A model generated the notes under the pieces. It saw only the letters and a list, made by a program, of their open reading frames with translations, was not told where the DNA came from and did no database searches. A program made the position numbers and the translations under genes. A stretch of DNA of 64,000 bases from Kingdonia uniflora. Its lineage: Eukaryota > Streptophyta > Magnoliopsida > Ranunculales > Circaeasteraceae. The DNA lies in NCBI GenBank assembly GCA_014058105.1, contig JACGCM010000276.1, positions 1-64,000 of the forward strand. The letters are read 5' to 3'. How positions within the stretch are numbered: position 1 is the first letter of the stretch; each line of letters starts with the position of its first letter. This document shows positions 48,231 through 59,042 of the stretch, piece by piece.

Positions 48231-49883
48231 ATGGCAACAACCCATCATCACCTTTCTCTGCTCTCATCATCTTTCCTACAAGAAACCCAAAAACCTTGTT
48301 CAAATCCATCATATAAGAAACTTCTTTTTCTTCACTCTTCTAAAACCCTCCTTAAACCCTCTATATTTCGCTCTCTGACTAAACCCCACAATCAGCCCAA
48401 GACCAGAATCTTCTGCAACAACAACCCAGCATTGGATTTCATCTCCGAAGAATACCCAAACGACGATTATGATGAAAAACTAAGAGAAGAGTGTGGAGTT
48501 GTGGGTGTTTTTGGTGATCCAGACGCCTCTCGTCTATGCTATCTCGCTCTTTACGCCCTCCAACATAGAGGAAAAGAAGGTGCTGGGATTGCTACTGTGA
48601 ATGATGGAGTGATTAAATCTATCACTGGGGTAGGCCTTGTGACTGAGGTTTTCAATGAATCCAAACTTGATCAGTTACCAGGAGATATGGCAATTGGTCA
48701 TGTTAGATACTCGACCGCTGGATCGTCAATGCTTAGAAATGTCCAGCCTTTTGTCCGCAGTTGTCGATTCGGGTCGGTGGGTATTGCCCACAATGGAAAT
48801 TTTGTGAATTATCAGTCCCTAAAAGCCATGCTTGAAGATAAAGGTTCGATTTTTAACACCGACTCTGACACAGAAATTGTTCTTCACTTAATTGCAAGGT
48901 CAAAGGCACAGACTTTCTTTCTTAAACTCATTGATGCGTGCAAGCAGCTTCAAGGCGCATACTCCATGGTTTTTGTTACAGAAGAAAAGTTAGTCGCTGT
49001 GCGTGATCCATTCGGGTTTAGGCCATTAGTGATGGGTCTTAGGCGTAATGGGGCAATCGTTTTTGCATCGGAAACTACTGCTTTAGACTTGGTAGAAGCG
49101 GAGTATGAGCGTGAAATAAATCCTGGAGAGATCATTGTAGTTGATAAAGATGATGGGGTACAGTCTATTTATGCATTACCCTATCAAGAGCAAAAAGCCT
49201 CTTGTACCTTTGAACATATATATTTCTCGCAACCAAATTCAATTGTGTTTGGTCGTGCTGTTTCTAAATCTCGTTACGAATTCGGAGTGATACTAGCTAC
49301 GGAATCACATGTAGATTGCGATGTTGTTATACCAGTACTAGATTCTGGGGAGTATGCTGCACAAGGGTTTGCCGAAAAAGCTGGAGTTTCTTGCAAGAGA
49401 GGACTAATTCGACGACCTTATTCTGGGAGGACTTTTATCGAGCCTTCTCAGAAATTTAGAGATCTTGGAGTGAAGCTAAAACATGCTCCAGTGAAGGAAG
49501 TATTGGAAGGTAAAAGGGTTGTGGTTGTAGATGACTCCATCGTGAGGGGGACGACTTCTTCACAGATTATTAGATTGATTAGAGAAGCAGGAGCAAAGGA
49601 AGTTCATATGAGGATTGCTAGTCCACCCATTATAGGGTCTTGTTACTATGGGGTTGATACTCCGAGTAAAGAGGAGTTAATTTCAAATAAGATGAGTGTG
49701 GAGGAAATGAGAGAGTTTCTTGGGTGTGATTCTCTTGCGTTTCTGTCGTTAGAGAGTGTGAAGAAGTTAATGGGAAGCGATTCTTCAGACTTCTGTTATG
49801 CTTGTTTCTCTGGAAAGTATCCTGTTCTCCCAAAGGACGATAAAGTGAAATCTGTGGGTGACTCTGTTGACAATGGTGTTTGA
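48231..49883 (+). CDS. Amidophosphoribosyltransferase (Gln PRPP amidotransferase), chloroplastic
   Basis: Catalyses the first committed step of purine synthesis: PRPP plus glutamine to 5-phosphoribosylamine. Intronless ORF of 550 aa. Residues 1-~75 are a Ser/Lys-rich plastid transit peptide followed by an acidic propeptide (ISEEYPNDDYDEKLREE). C88 starts the class II glutaminase domain (CGVVGVFGDPDASRLCYLAL, ALQHRGKEGAGI, GHVRYSTAG) as the Ntn nucleophile. The phosphoribosyltransferase domain has the PRPP loop VVVVDDSIVRGTTSS at 429-443. Cysteines at 325, 471, 522 and 525 (CYACF) fit the Fe-S ligands of the B. subtilis-type enzyme. The product is close to Arabidopsis ASE1-3 in length and layout; which paralogue it matches cannot be decided by eye. 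The first ATG heads the transit peptide. Confidence 0.95.
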   Translation: MATTHHHLSLLSSSFLQETQKPCSNPSYKKLLFLHSSKTLLKPSIFRSLTKPHNQPKTRIFCNNNPALDFISEEYPNDDYDEKLREECGVVGVFGDPDASRLCYLALYALQHRGKEGAGIATVNDGVIKSITGVGLVTEVFNESKLDQLPGDMAIGHVRYSTAGSSMLRNVQPFVRSCRFGSVGIAHNGNFVNYQSLKAMLEDKGSIFNTDSDTEIVLHLIARSKAQTFFLKLIDACKQLQGAYSMVFVTEEKLVAVRDPFGFRPLVMGLRRNGAIVFASETTALDLVEAEYEREINPGEIIVVDKDDGVQSIYALPYQEQKASCTFEHIYFSQPNSIVFGRAVSKSRYEFGVILATESHVDCDVVIPVLDSGEYAAQGFAEKAGVSCKRGLIRRPYSGRTFIEPSQKFRDLGVKLKHAPVKEVLEGKRVVVVDDSIVRGTTSSQIIRLIREAGAKEVHMRIASPPIIGSCYYGVDTPSKEELISNKMSVEEMREFLGCDSLAFLSLESVKKLMGSDSSDFCYACFSGKYPVLPKDDKVKSVGDSVDNGV

Positions 49884-50164
49884 ATAGGAGTATGGCGTCT
49901 ACTGGTAAATGATGGGTTGATGTGCCTAGAAATCAGATGGATTGTTCCGCTACTGAATCCATTATCTAGTCTCTCGCATTATTCACTGACTTCTCTCTAC
50001 TCTATCTATATTGCTTGATAGCTCCATTAGTGGTAATCAAGTTATAACTTGGATGAATTTTAGCTATGAAATTAGAAGAGGTACAATATACTGTCTGTGT
50101 CTGCGGTAAGTACAATAGCACGTCTGTGATGCAGTATTTACGCAAAATGGGGACACAAGAAAAA
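49884..50164. other. Downstream region of the amidophosphoribosyltransferase
   Basis: Presumed 3' UTR and terminator DNA. No second feature is seen. Confidence 0.35.
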
Positions 50165-50515
50165 AATGCAGATTGCATAATTAGGATTACTTATAATGCC
50201 TTTACCTGTGCTTGAGGAACTCAGTTTCTGCAAACAAATGATAACGATAATGATCTGCAGGACTCATTTATCTTTAAGTTTATAAACGACATTGCTCCCG
50301 CCAAATAGCAATACAAAAGAAATCGCTCTCTTCACTTCTATAGGATATGGATTGGAAAGGACCTTGTCGAGGCAAGAGGTGCAGAGAAAAAAACGTATAT
50401 GGAAGTATGAATGTGCATCTACAAAGAAATCAGCAATTTCATTGAAATTAAACCATGACTGGAATCACACAAGAATAAACCCAATTTCACTATCACTGTA
50501 AATAGATCATTGAAC
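50165..50515. repeat. Old direct duplication, copy 1
   Basis: Shares an ordered set of words with 51260-51540: gcataattaggattacttataatgc / gcgcaaattatgatgactttacctg, tgaggaactcagtttctgcaa / tgaggaatgcagttttgcaa, gaggcaagaggtgcagagaa in both, and gaatgtgcatctacaaagaaatc / gaatgtgcgtctacaaagaaatc. Coding potential is not evident. Confidence 0.65.
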
Positions 50516-50564
50516 TTCAATGAGTATGATTGAAATTAAAAAGTGAGACAATATTTCTTTAGTT

Positions 50565-50790
50565 ACAAATTACTATCACATGACCAACTACATGTTGCTC
50601 CAGTGCTCAGGGTTCAATTCTCACCACTGGTGGGTTTCAAGGTTGGTATTAAGTATTGTTGGCCCAATGTGCCCAGTCTGGCAATTTGCGGGCAACTGCA
50701 CGACCCTAGATGATTTAGTCAGGAATTGACGGTCTGGTCAGTGGCCCGAATACCGCAGGTGTAAAAAAAAATAAAAAAATACTAACACAT
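50565..50790 (+). mobile_element. SINE-like element with A-rich tail
   Basis: A short unit with a polymerase III B-box-like word (ggttcaattctc at about 50610), a compact body containing ggtctggtcagtggcccgaa, and an A-rich end (gtgtaaaaaaaaataaaaaaat) at about 50760. These are the marks of a tRNA-related SINE. No clear A box or target-site duplication could be fixed, so the call is tentative. Confidence 0.4.
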
Positions 50791-51259
50791 GTACACGTGT
50801 ACTGCGTGATGAAATAAAATAAAATAAAATGTGAGGGCACGCTCTACATTATATCATATCAGTACTCAATATATCATGAGTATTTGCCCTTGATCCTTTG
50901 TTCTCAAGGATTTCTCCTCACTTTTTAACATGCCAAGTATATTGCGTTTCTTGGATTAAAACAATGATAATCGCTTAAAGCATCTCCAACAGAGGTTAAA
51001 TCTTATTTAAGAGATCTTGAGAATAAGGAAGCTTACTTTTTTTTTTAATAGGAGTTTCACTAGAATTAGAAGGCTTTTTCTATAAAAGCACATGTCAAGG
51101 AATTTGTTTTAGGTTTGGTGTAGTAGAGATATTTAATAAATTTCATTAATCTCTCACTATCTCGGGCTCAAAAACCATGGAGTACAGTACACACCTTGAA
51201 GCTCTGCCATAAATTTCCCCGTTGGCTGTATGTAATGGGAACACGGAGGAAAACACACT

Positions 51260-51540
51260 GTAAATTGCGCAAATTATGATGACTTTACCTGAGTTTGAGG
51301 AATGCAGTTTTGCAAGCAATAACTAGTTTATAGATTGTAACCCTCCTGCCTAATTGGCAATACATATGAACTTACACTTTAAAGGATTTAGATCAAAAGG
51401 GACCCTGTCGCAGAGGCAAGAGGTGCAGAGAAAACAAGTCTAATGTTTATATGGAAGGATGAATGTGCGTCTACAAAGAAATCGACAGTTAGTAGTGAAC
51501 AATTCACATTTCGGAATTGCTGTAAATAGACCATCCAATA
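51260..51540. repeat. Old direct duplication, copy 2
   Basis: Second copy of the 50165-50515 segment, about 1.1 kb away in the same orientation and more diverged. It ends where the MITE at 51544 begins. Confidence 0.65.
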
Positions 51541-51543
51541 TCA

Positions 51544-51895
51544 GAGCATCCACAGCAGTAGGGTGGGTGGATTTGCCAAAAATCATGGTGAATTCAATCC
51601 TCCCCACAGCAGTTGACGTTCAAACAAGGTGAATATCACTCACAATCAACGCTCAGTTCTGAACTGCACAGCATATAAAAAAAATTAAAAAAAATCATAA
51701 GATCTAACCACGTGTCTCCATCTGGAGCGTCCATTACCCTACGCGGCATCAATCCACCCATCGACCCTCAAGGTGGAAAATGGGTTGCCACATGAATTTT
51801 TCACCTAGCTGTTGGGAGGTGAATTTGGCAAGAAGAGGGTGGATTTTGAAATCCACCTTGCCACGTCATTTTCCACCTAGCTGCTGTGGATGCTC
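51544..51895. mobile_element. MITE with 15-bp terminal inverted repeats
   Basis: A 352-bp element starts gagcatccacagcag at 51544 and ends with the exact inverse, ctgctgtggatgctc, at 51895. It is flanked on both sides by tca (51541-51543 and 51896-51898), a 3-bp target duplication. The size, A/T-rich centre, lack of coding and 3-bp duplication fit a Tourist-like MITE of the PIF/Harbinger type. The usual duplication there is TWA, so the superfamily is not certain. Inside, ccacc/ggtgg words form further palindromes (caaggtggaaaatgggttgcc, gggtggattttgaaatccacc). Confidence 0.85.
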
Positions 51896-52351
51896 TCAAG
51901 ACACAATAAACATGGTATAAATAAACCAATCCACGATGTCCCAAGAATTAATGGTTTAAATACAAAACAAACAAATACAGATGCAACCAATAGATGAAAG
52001 GTTAAAGGTACCAAGAATTAACAGTGAAACTAAGCTGTATCAGACATTATAATTCTAAGTTTCTAATCACGACTGGGGAATAATAAACATTTAAGAAAAA
52101 AGTTGGTGGAAATTGTTTGTTAGTAGTTGCCCATCCTCACGGCATAGGATACAAAAAAGAGAGAAAACAAACCATATATCCATACAAATGGCGCACATAT
52201 GGGCCGTAAAACTAACCTTAATAAAAAAAAAAGGAAAGAAAAAAAATCCAGAATAACATAAATCTCTAGACCCAGCTAAACCTTCATCTGAAAGGCTTGC
52301 ATTCAGGGTTTACAGTAGGAAAGGCAGAGTTGTCGCCTCCTCTTAAAACTA
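51896..52351. other. 3' flank of the UBP1-type gene
   Basis: AT-rich DNA next to the stop codon of the minus-strand gene; it should hold its 3' UTR. Purine-rich A tracts lie at about 52222-52245. No other feature. Confidence 0.35.
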
Positions 52352-55300
52352 TCACTGGTAATACATGAGCTGCTGGCCGTTGCCAACATTCTGGAACCCA
52401 CCATCATATATAGCCTGGCTTGCTCCTGTTGTACCCATACTCATTGGAGCCTGCGGGTGCATCATAGACTGGGGTCCACCCCTCATTGCCAACTGTCGCT
52501 CGTACGCTAAAAGATCAGTAGCTGAAAAACCTGGGAATGATGCAGCAACGGGAGGAGGGAGTGGAGTGCAGCTCGTTCCTGGGGGAGTGGGTTTGCTACC
52601 CCATGAGCACTGTAACACAAACAAACACTTAACAATCAGTCCCAAATCTTCACAAAATAAGCAGCTATCGAAAATTTTAAAACCTGTACTGGTCCTCGGA
52701 ACAAATTGGACATGAGAGCATTATACTTTTTAGAAGTACTTGGTATCACCATATTACTTAAAAAGATGTCATATACCTAAAAGGGAATGCTTTATCTGGA
52801 ATATGGGGGCACTACACCAAAATAGTTAATCTTTTGAAAGAAAAAAATGAGTAGTTTGACAGAAACTCGGAGGGCCAAGTTCTGTAAATGCATCTACATT
52901 TAGCATCTCACTAGTTTTTTCTGGATGATTAAAGGATACTCATATCTTTGAAAGCACACAAGCTTTTTCGGAGTTGAGGAAATTAGCAAGAGAGAAACAA
53001 AGATACAGATATGGTTGTTCCCAAATCGCATTCTCCAGATCTTACCCATATACACTTTTCCAGCAAGAGATTTGAATCTTATACTCCTAGTATGTTCTAC
53101 CTTACTCTCACTTCGGAGGAGTGTTCTATTTCCTAAAAGCTAACGCAAATTTCAAAAAACTTGATGTTTTAGTCCGGTAGGAAGGACTTCAACTAGAGTA
53201 TGCCTATTCCGAAGAATTAATTGAGGTTATCAACCATTTCCCAATGTTTCCTATTTTGACATAATTCCAACTATCACTTTTTTTATTTTTAAGAGTTATT
53301 ATAGTTGAAGCCCATTTTTCAATTTTCATGACTTGGCCGAATTCAATTTCCCTCAAGTCGAGAAATAAAAAAGGGGTAGCAAGTTCATTAAATCTTAAGT
53401 AGCATCCTCCTGTGGAAGTCCTTTTAAGTGAAACAAGATGTGTATCAGCTATGTTATGCTTCTTAACAATCCTACAATCAAACACTTGAAGTGACTTCCA
53501 ATTAAAAATACCCCTATCTTAAGCGTTGACTAATGCAACGGTATGAACACGACATTCTGAACTTTTTGTAGAGTACTGAGATGTGATTACATTGGGAATC
53601 TGGTTTAGACGACTAAAGAATGAGATAAAAAAAAAGTGTCAACACGTATCCAACACCGACACTCGGTTACACGGACCCGCGTACTTTTTTTTGCTGTGTC
53701 GGACACCCCGCACGAGTACTGACAAGCGCACCGGTATCAATGTTACATAGCCTTTAAGTAACAATGGGAAAAAATGGATTAAAAAATGAATAGAAAAATG
53801 GTAGTGAAATTACAAAGAGGTGGGAAACATTTGATTATCGAGAAATGCCATGCATATGCAACATTATTTTTGCAGCTCAAAAAAGATTTATGATTTCATA
53901 ATCCTTTAAATTTGGTGCATTGATCAACTTTATAGGCAATTATCCAGTTTTGTGAGAGATAGCTACTCTGGCAAGATTATGCAAACCAGCTAGGATCTAG
54001 ACGATATGCATGATTGGAATAAACCAATGGCAATGATGTCTGGGATCTTACCTTGATAGGCTTGCCGCAGAGAATACGTCCATTACCGACCTGAATGGCC
54101 ATAGCTGCTTCTGCATGCGTATTGTATCTCACAAAACCAAATCCTTTATCACGTTGCACCCGAACTTCTAAGAGTACTCCAGCACCAAACGCATAGAAAT
54201 GGCGGTGGAGATCTGCTTGGGTAACCTGGGGATTACTTATTCATGAGAACATTTATAGAAGAAAAATAACAGATCTTAAAACTAAATGATATGTAATAAT
54301 AGAAGTATCTAAGGATGCAGAATACTATAGAAGATATTCTAATCTGCCAAAGTACAATAATCTAAACACAATATGTCAACTTATTTATTTGTGTTATTGT
54401 TCAGAATTTTGACTCCTGGAAATCACAATTATAGTCAGAGTAAGATTCAAAAGTTGGGATGTTACTCTACTTGACATCAATATTTGTTCGAGGTAAAACC
54501 CTACAAGTGGTAATAGTGCTGAGAATGACACATTCCTAAAGGTGAAAGATCGTTCCTACTGTCAGGGGACTGTGATATACCCCGATGGTGTATGCTATAA
54601 AGGCGCCTAACCAGTTGAGGTGATGGTGCAATGATGTGATGGTTGCACCAAGTAATTAGTCTAACATGTAACATCAGTCAGGATCTAGTTCAAAATAAGA
54701 TCCACAAGTTCTCTACTTAAGACCAAAGCCTTTCAAGGTAACACCCTATATCTCCACAAGTAATGGTAAGTTCAGACAATCTATGCGCCTAACCAGTTCA
54801 TTATGTATCAGGCATATATGATATATAATACATACGATAGCATCATCAAATAAATTCACAAGGTATAGATATGTCTCAGATATTGATTTAACGCAAAATT
54901 GTGGACCGCACTCTAATTAATGTTTAGTGTTATAAGAGTACAGACAGTAGTTTCTTACCTCGGGAGCAAGGTTGCCAACATAAACAGTGGTATACTGAGG
55001 GTTGTTCTCTGGAGCATCACTGTTTATCATCTCTTGACCGTCCTCTGCACACACAAAAATTGTAAGTATTAATTTTTTATTAGATATTAGCATAATCAAA
55101 TCGAAAATTCATTAACACTCAAAGCAAAACATTAGCGTAATTACGAGACAAATTCCTAAAACACTATCAAGGGCAACACTGTTCCGGTTCATCCCATTTT
55201 ACATGCAATATAAATATGACCTAATGAACAATCCCAAAAAAAAAAAAAATTTGTGCCTGCTAACCAAATTGTACTTGAATCAACCTTTTTTCCCCTGGAG

Positions 55301-57615
55301 AACTACGAACACTTGTATTAAAAGCCAGTGTGATATACCTAAGCTGCTGTTCTCGTAATAATTGATAGATAGTCTTGCCCTGGTGTGGTGCAACATGGTG
55401 ATTGGGAGCACAACATGGTCTGTGTAAATGTAATTGAGGTTGGGGACCTATGATGACTTCTACATTCTTAAAATAGCAGCAATTGAGATTATGATTGTCT
55501 TGGTGGTGGGTTAGAAAGTAGGAGAAAGAGGACACAAAACTTAAAAGTGGAGAAATACCGTATCATTTGTCTTGGTGGTGGGTTAGAAAGTAGGAGAAAG
55601 AGGACACAGAACTTAAAAGTGGAGAAAGAGGACACAGATCTTAAAAGTGGAGAAAGACTGTATCATTTGTACTCTAGAGTACAAACTTCTTCCACTTTCA
55701 GGGTTCTGTCCAACTAGCAATTGCAATTTAAATATGCACACCTGATGTTCCGCCCATCATTTCCACATTGTTATCCATGCTTTGCTTATCCTCGTTACCA
55801 GCACCTTTTGTCGCCCAGTTGCACCTTATTTGTCTACTTCCAAGCCACTTTCCTGCACAAATAATTAAGACATCATAACAATCAAATGACGATTAAACCA
55901 AAGAAGACTGCTACCAGGAACATGAAAAAGGACTATACACAGCAGCCAGTAATTACTAATGGAAGCTTTAGACAGTAGATGAGATTGTAAATAAACCAAG
56001 TAAGATGTAAGCAACTTAGTCTCGTACCTGTCAAATCATTAATTGCACTTTGAGCATCCTGTGAGAGACAAAAAAAGGAAATCATGATATGGCACCAAAC
56101 TAATCCTAGCAAGAAACTCTAGATATCGTCAAGACCAGTAAAGGGGTATTGCAGTCACCTGTTGATTCCTAAAAGAAACAAAACCAAACCCTCGTGAACG
56201 ACCAGTCTTCTGATCCCACATAACCCTTGCATCTCTGCATCATATTAATACAGCAATGGTCTCAATTTTCCGTCCTTAAGAATCATATAACAGGCTTTAT
56301 TCGATCAAAGATACATCAAGTACAAAAGACAGTTAAAAGGAATTACGAGCAAGTAGAATAAACAGAGAAGCATGCAAATAAGGTAGCATCTGTAACCTCA
56401 GGGCTAAGATCGCCGACAAAAATATTAAAATGACCTGCACAGAAAGGTATAGATAAAAAGCAGAGACAGCAGGAAACCAATTTGGGGAATACTGGTAAAA
56501 GAAAAAATATATAAAACCTGATGTGTCCTCCCTCTGACCACTAGCATATGCCCAATTAACTTTAATAGGCTGTCCAAATCTGTAAATTTGAAGTAAGATT
56601 AAGGTGAAATATAATAATCCGAAAACATCAAGTAAATACACAGCATTAATATCCTTACAAATGCCTCCCATTGAGATTCAAAATAGCTACTGCAGCTGAT
56701 CTACGATCAAAATAGTCGACAAAACCATAGGAAGACTGCAGCAGAAGAACAATATAGAGCTCAACAATACCACATAGTAAAAAAATAATAAAACAGAAAA
56801 AGTAAAATCCGGTACTCGGCCAAGTAACTAATATTCAAACTTTTCCTAGTTTTTCTTTTGCATGTGGTTATTCTTAACCAAATTATACACTCAGTAAAGG
56901 GTGTACACTATATTATGTACTACTCACTTCGACTCAATAAACAGACCAATTTACACATAAGCTGCGAGTATAAGAAAACTGACCTTATCTTTCCTAATGA
57001 GCTTGCACCCTTCAAGTGCACCAGTACTTGAAAAAACCTCTTGAAGTAACTGTTCTGTAACAGAAGTGTGAATATTACCCACATACCTGAATTTACAAAA
57101 GTAAAAGGCAACAAATTCAAATCAGAAAAACAAAAAAAAAACAAAAAAAACCCAGAATTTATCCAAAAATGAGGTTGTTAAATGTTAAGCACTCACACAC
57201 TGCGGCATGTACTAGTATCAAACCCAGGAGGCAAATTTCCACTCGGAATTGGCTCTATCTGCAAAATCAAAATACCAAAAAAATAATTAATTAATTATAA
57301 TTACATCCAAAAAACCTACAACTACCAAAAAAAAAAAAAAAAAACTTTTTAATCATTAAAACAAAAATTCCTCAAAAAGAAGAGATTATAGTCTAAAATT
57401 CAAACATTTAGCAAAAAAAGATAAAAATTTGGGGCTTTGAAGTCAACAAGTAAAACAAACAATACCCACTCCATGAAAATGTGTTTTTCCCCAAATCAAA
57501 GCTTTACTCCTACTTAAATTCTACTAAAACCCCAAAGTTAGAGTTGAATGAATGAAGGAAGTAATTGACCTGAGGAGGAGCTAAGAGTCCAGTATGATAG
57601 AGAGATTGCTGATGC

Positions 57616-57646
<31 letters not shown>

Positions 57647-57701
57647 GGAGAAGAGCTTGTTGCATCATAACTTGTTGTTGTTTCAATCGATGCGGATCCA
57701 T
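52352..57701 (-). CDS. UBP1: Oligouridylate-binding protein 1-like (UBP1), three-RRM RNA-binding protein
   Basis: Binds U-rich RNA in nucleus and cytoplasm; known UBP1 proteins act in splicing of U-rich introns, 3'-UTR binding and stress granules. Twelve exons on the minus strand: 57570-57701, 57197-57258, 56984-57086, 56659-56735, 56518-56579, 56347-56434, 56159-56234, 56028-56058, 55742-55852, 54959-55044, 54052-54225, 52352-52609. All GT-AG and in phase; 419 aa, usual for the family. A Gln-rich N-terminus (Q run at about residues 19-32, coded by a CAA/CAG repeat) precedes RRM1 (VYVGNI 65-70; SSYGFVDYF 100-108), RRM2 (NIFVGDL about 149-155; RGFGFVSF) and RRM3 (TVYVGNL 267-273; KGFGFVRY 303-310). 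The C-terminus is Gly/Pro/Met/Gln-rich and ends LMYYQ. Whether it is the UBP1a, b or c type cannot be decided. Introns carry a TRIM LTR relic and a local tandem repeat. Confidence 0.94.
54567..54815 (+). mobile_element. Degenerate LTR of the same TRIM family, in UBP1 intron 10
   Basis: Starts with the same polypurine-LTR junction as the array at 36034: ggggactgtgatatacccc against ggggactgtaacacccc. It continues with aaaggcgcctaaccagttga / aaaggcgcctagcccattag, tgcaccaagtaattagtc / agcaccaaatgtttagtcc and a shared layout further on. It is much more diverged than the array copies, and no second LTR or primer-binding site is seen, so it is probably a solo or truncated relic. Confidence 0.65.
55498..55680. 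repeat. Tandem repeat in UBP1 intron 9, period ~72 bp
   Basis: cttggtggtgggttagaaag occurs at about 55499 and 55571. The second unit is followed by another partial copy of its own end (gagaaagaggacacag... at about 55622), making a stepwise expanded block inside the intron. Confidence 0.8.
57606..57660. repeat. CAA/CAG trinucleotide run coding poly-Gln in UBP1
   Basis: On the plus strand a run of tgttgttgttgttgttg (about 10 units) lies in exon 1 of UBP1 and encodes the glutamine run of its N-terminus. Length variation between individuals would be expected. Confidence 0.85.
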
Positions 57702-58442
57702 TACTATTTATTATAATTTAGGTTTAAAGTTTTAGAGAGAAAACAGAGTTAGGGTTTGTTCGGAGAGATGAAGAAGATAAACAAAAACCCTCCAAAACGA
57801 GGGACTACAAAATAAAATAAAACAAAATTAAAGAAAGCCGTAAATGAGAAAATGATTTATTATTGCTCATTATATACACAACGAGAAGAAGAAATGAGAT
57901 GAGATATTTAGACAGTCACGGTTTCTCGTATCTCTTTTTTTTTTCTTTTTCTTTTTTTTTTCATATAATTATTATTACTATTTATTCACGTGTGTGGCAC
58001 GTGTTCCTCTGGGTTATTTGCAGATTAGTTTAATCAAACGACCGAAGGAAGTGTTTTTATTAGAATGTTTTGTAGATAGATGAGGTCTGATTTTTGTTAT
58101 TTTAGGGGTTTTTAGAATATGGGAAGCATGGAGGTTGCGCTTGGGAATTAGGCTTTAAGATCCAGGCAAGAATAGTATAATACCCACCATAAACACAATA
58201 AGATGATTCAGAAACTCCAAGAAGCATGTGTAGGTGAGAAGTACCTCGGTGACCCCTTTCGTTTTCAGTAGGGCCCAAGTCTTTGGATTTCAATGACATC
58301 ATCTCACGAGTTTCCAGAAGGATTGAAGGCTAGAAAAGTAATATTTTTGTCATAAGCAGGGAAGTTCGCGCTTATTAAAGCTGTTAACTCAGCAATCTTA
58401 TCTTATTCATTTTTTCTATTAACATGTGCAAAAAGCTCGATT
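57702..58442. promoter_or_regulatory. Promoter side of UBP1
   Basis: 5' UTR and promoter of the minus-strand UBP1 gene. cacgtgtgtggcacgtgt at about 57989-58006 holds two ACGT cores 12 bp apart, a possible pair of G-boxes some 290 bp before the ATG. A T-rich tract lies at 57937-57961. No gene is seen in the rest. Confidence 0.45.
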
Positions 58443-58750
58443 ATCTAAATGCTAGATTTCTTTAGGGTACAAATGAAGAAAGGAGGTATGGGTACTAAAA
58501 TCTCTTGTCTCCGTAATCAAGCTCTTCTTGCTAAGTTATTATGGAGAATCATAAAAGAACCAGATAAGTTGTGGGCTAGCTCTATGATAAGAAAGGAATC
58601 CCCCAAAGAATTCTTTATAATGGTAAGTCTAAAGCCCAATGACTCTTGGATCTGGAAAAGTATTTTAAGAGCCCGAAACAACATTTTGCCCCATCTTTGC
58701 TGGCACGTTGGCATAGGTGAGAACATTGATTTTTCGCTTGAGCCCTGAAT
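58443..58750 (+). mobile_element. LINE reverse-transcriptase C-terminal fragment
   Basis: Plus-strand open stretch reading KKGGMGTKISCLRNQALLAK, LLWRIIKEPDKLWASSMI, then NDSWIWKSILRARNNILPH and CWHVGIGENIDF. This is the order seen just after the catalytic region of plant LINE ORF2 (KGGLG...NQALLAK.AWR...WQVGNG). It stops at about 58748 with no upstream catalytic part, so it is a short truncated fragment lying between the UBP1 and SNM1 genes. Confidence 0.75.
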
Positions 58751-59042
58751 CCCTAGCCTTCAATTTGGTAGACCTTATATGTCCCATATCTTGTTCTTGG
58801 AAGGCTGACCTCATTTCCGCCATCTTCCCAGATTGTATAACAAAAACGACAGTTAAAAACAAAAACGACAGAAAATACAGAAAGAGAATTTCAATATCAG
58901 TAAAGCAAATTAGAGTCCACACACAAAATAATACTGACAATACAAGATAACAATGATTCATTTAAAGTATAACATAACAACATACAGTTTTTGTTTATCA
59001 GAAAGAGAAAAATAACATTTTAGTTTCAAATTCTAATATGAC

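Noticed and set aside
50976..51035. Second Tourist-like MITE starting aagcatctccaacag
   Set aside because: Only one possible terminus is present; no inverse partner was found within several hundred bases.
52365..52715. 116-codon plus-strand ORF opposite the last UBP1 exon
   Set aside because: Antisense shadow of a well-supported exon.
53636..53750. GC-richer patch (acaccgacactcgg, gtgtcggacacc) in UBP1 intron 11
   Set aside because: Has short inverted words suggestive of a mobile element, but I could not define ends or a target duplication.
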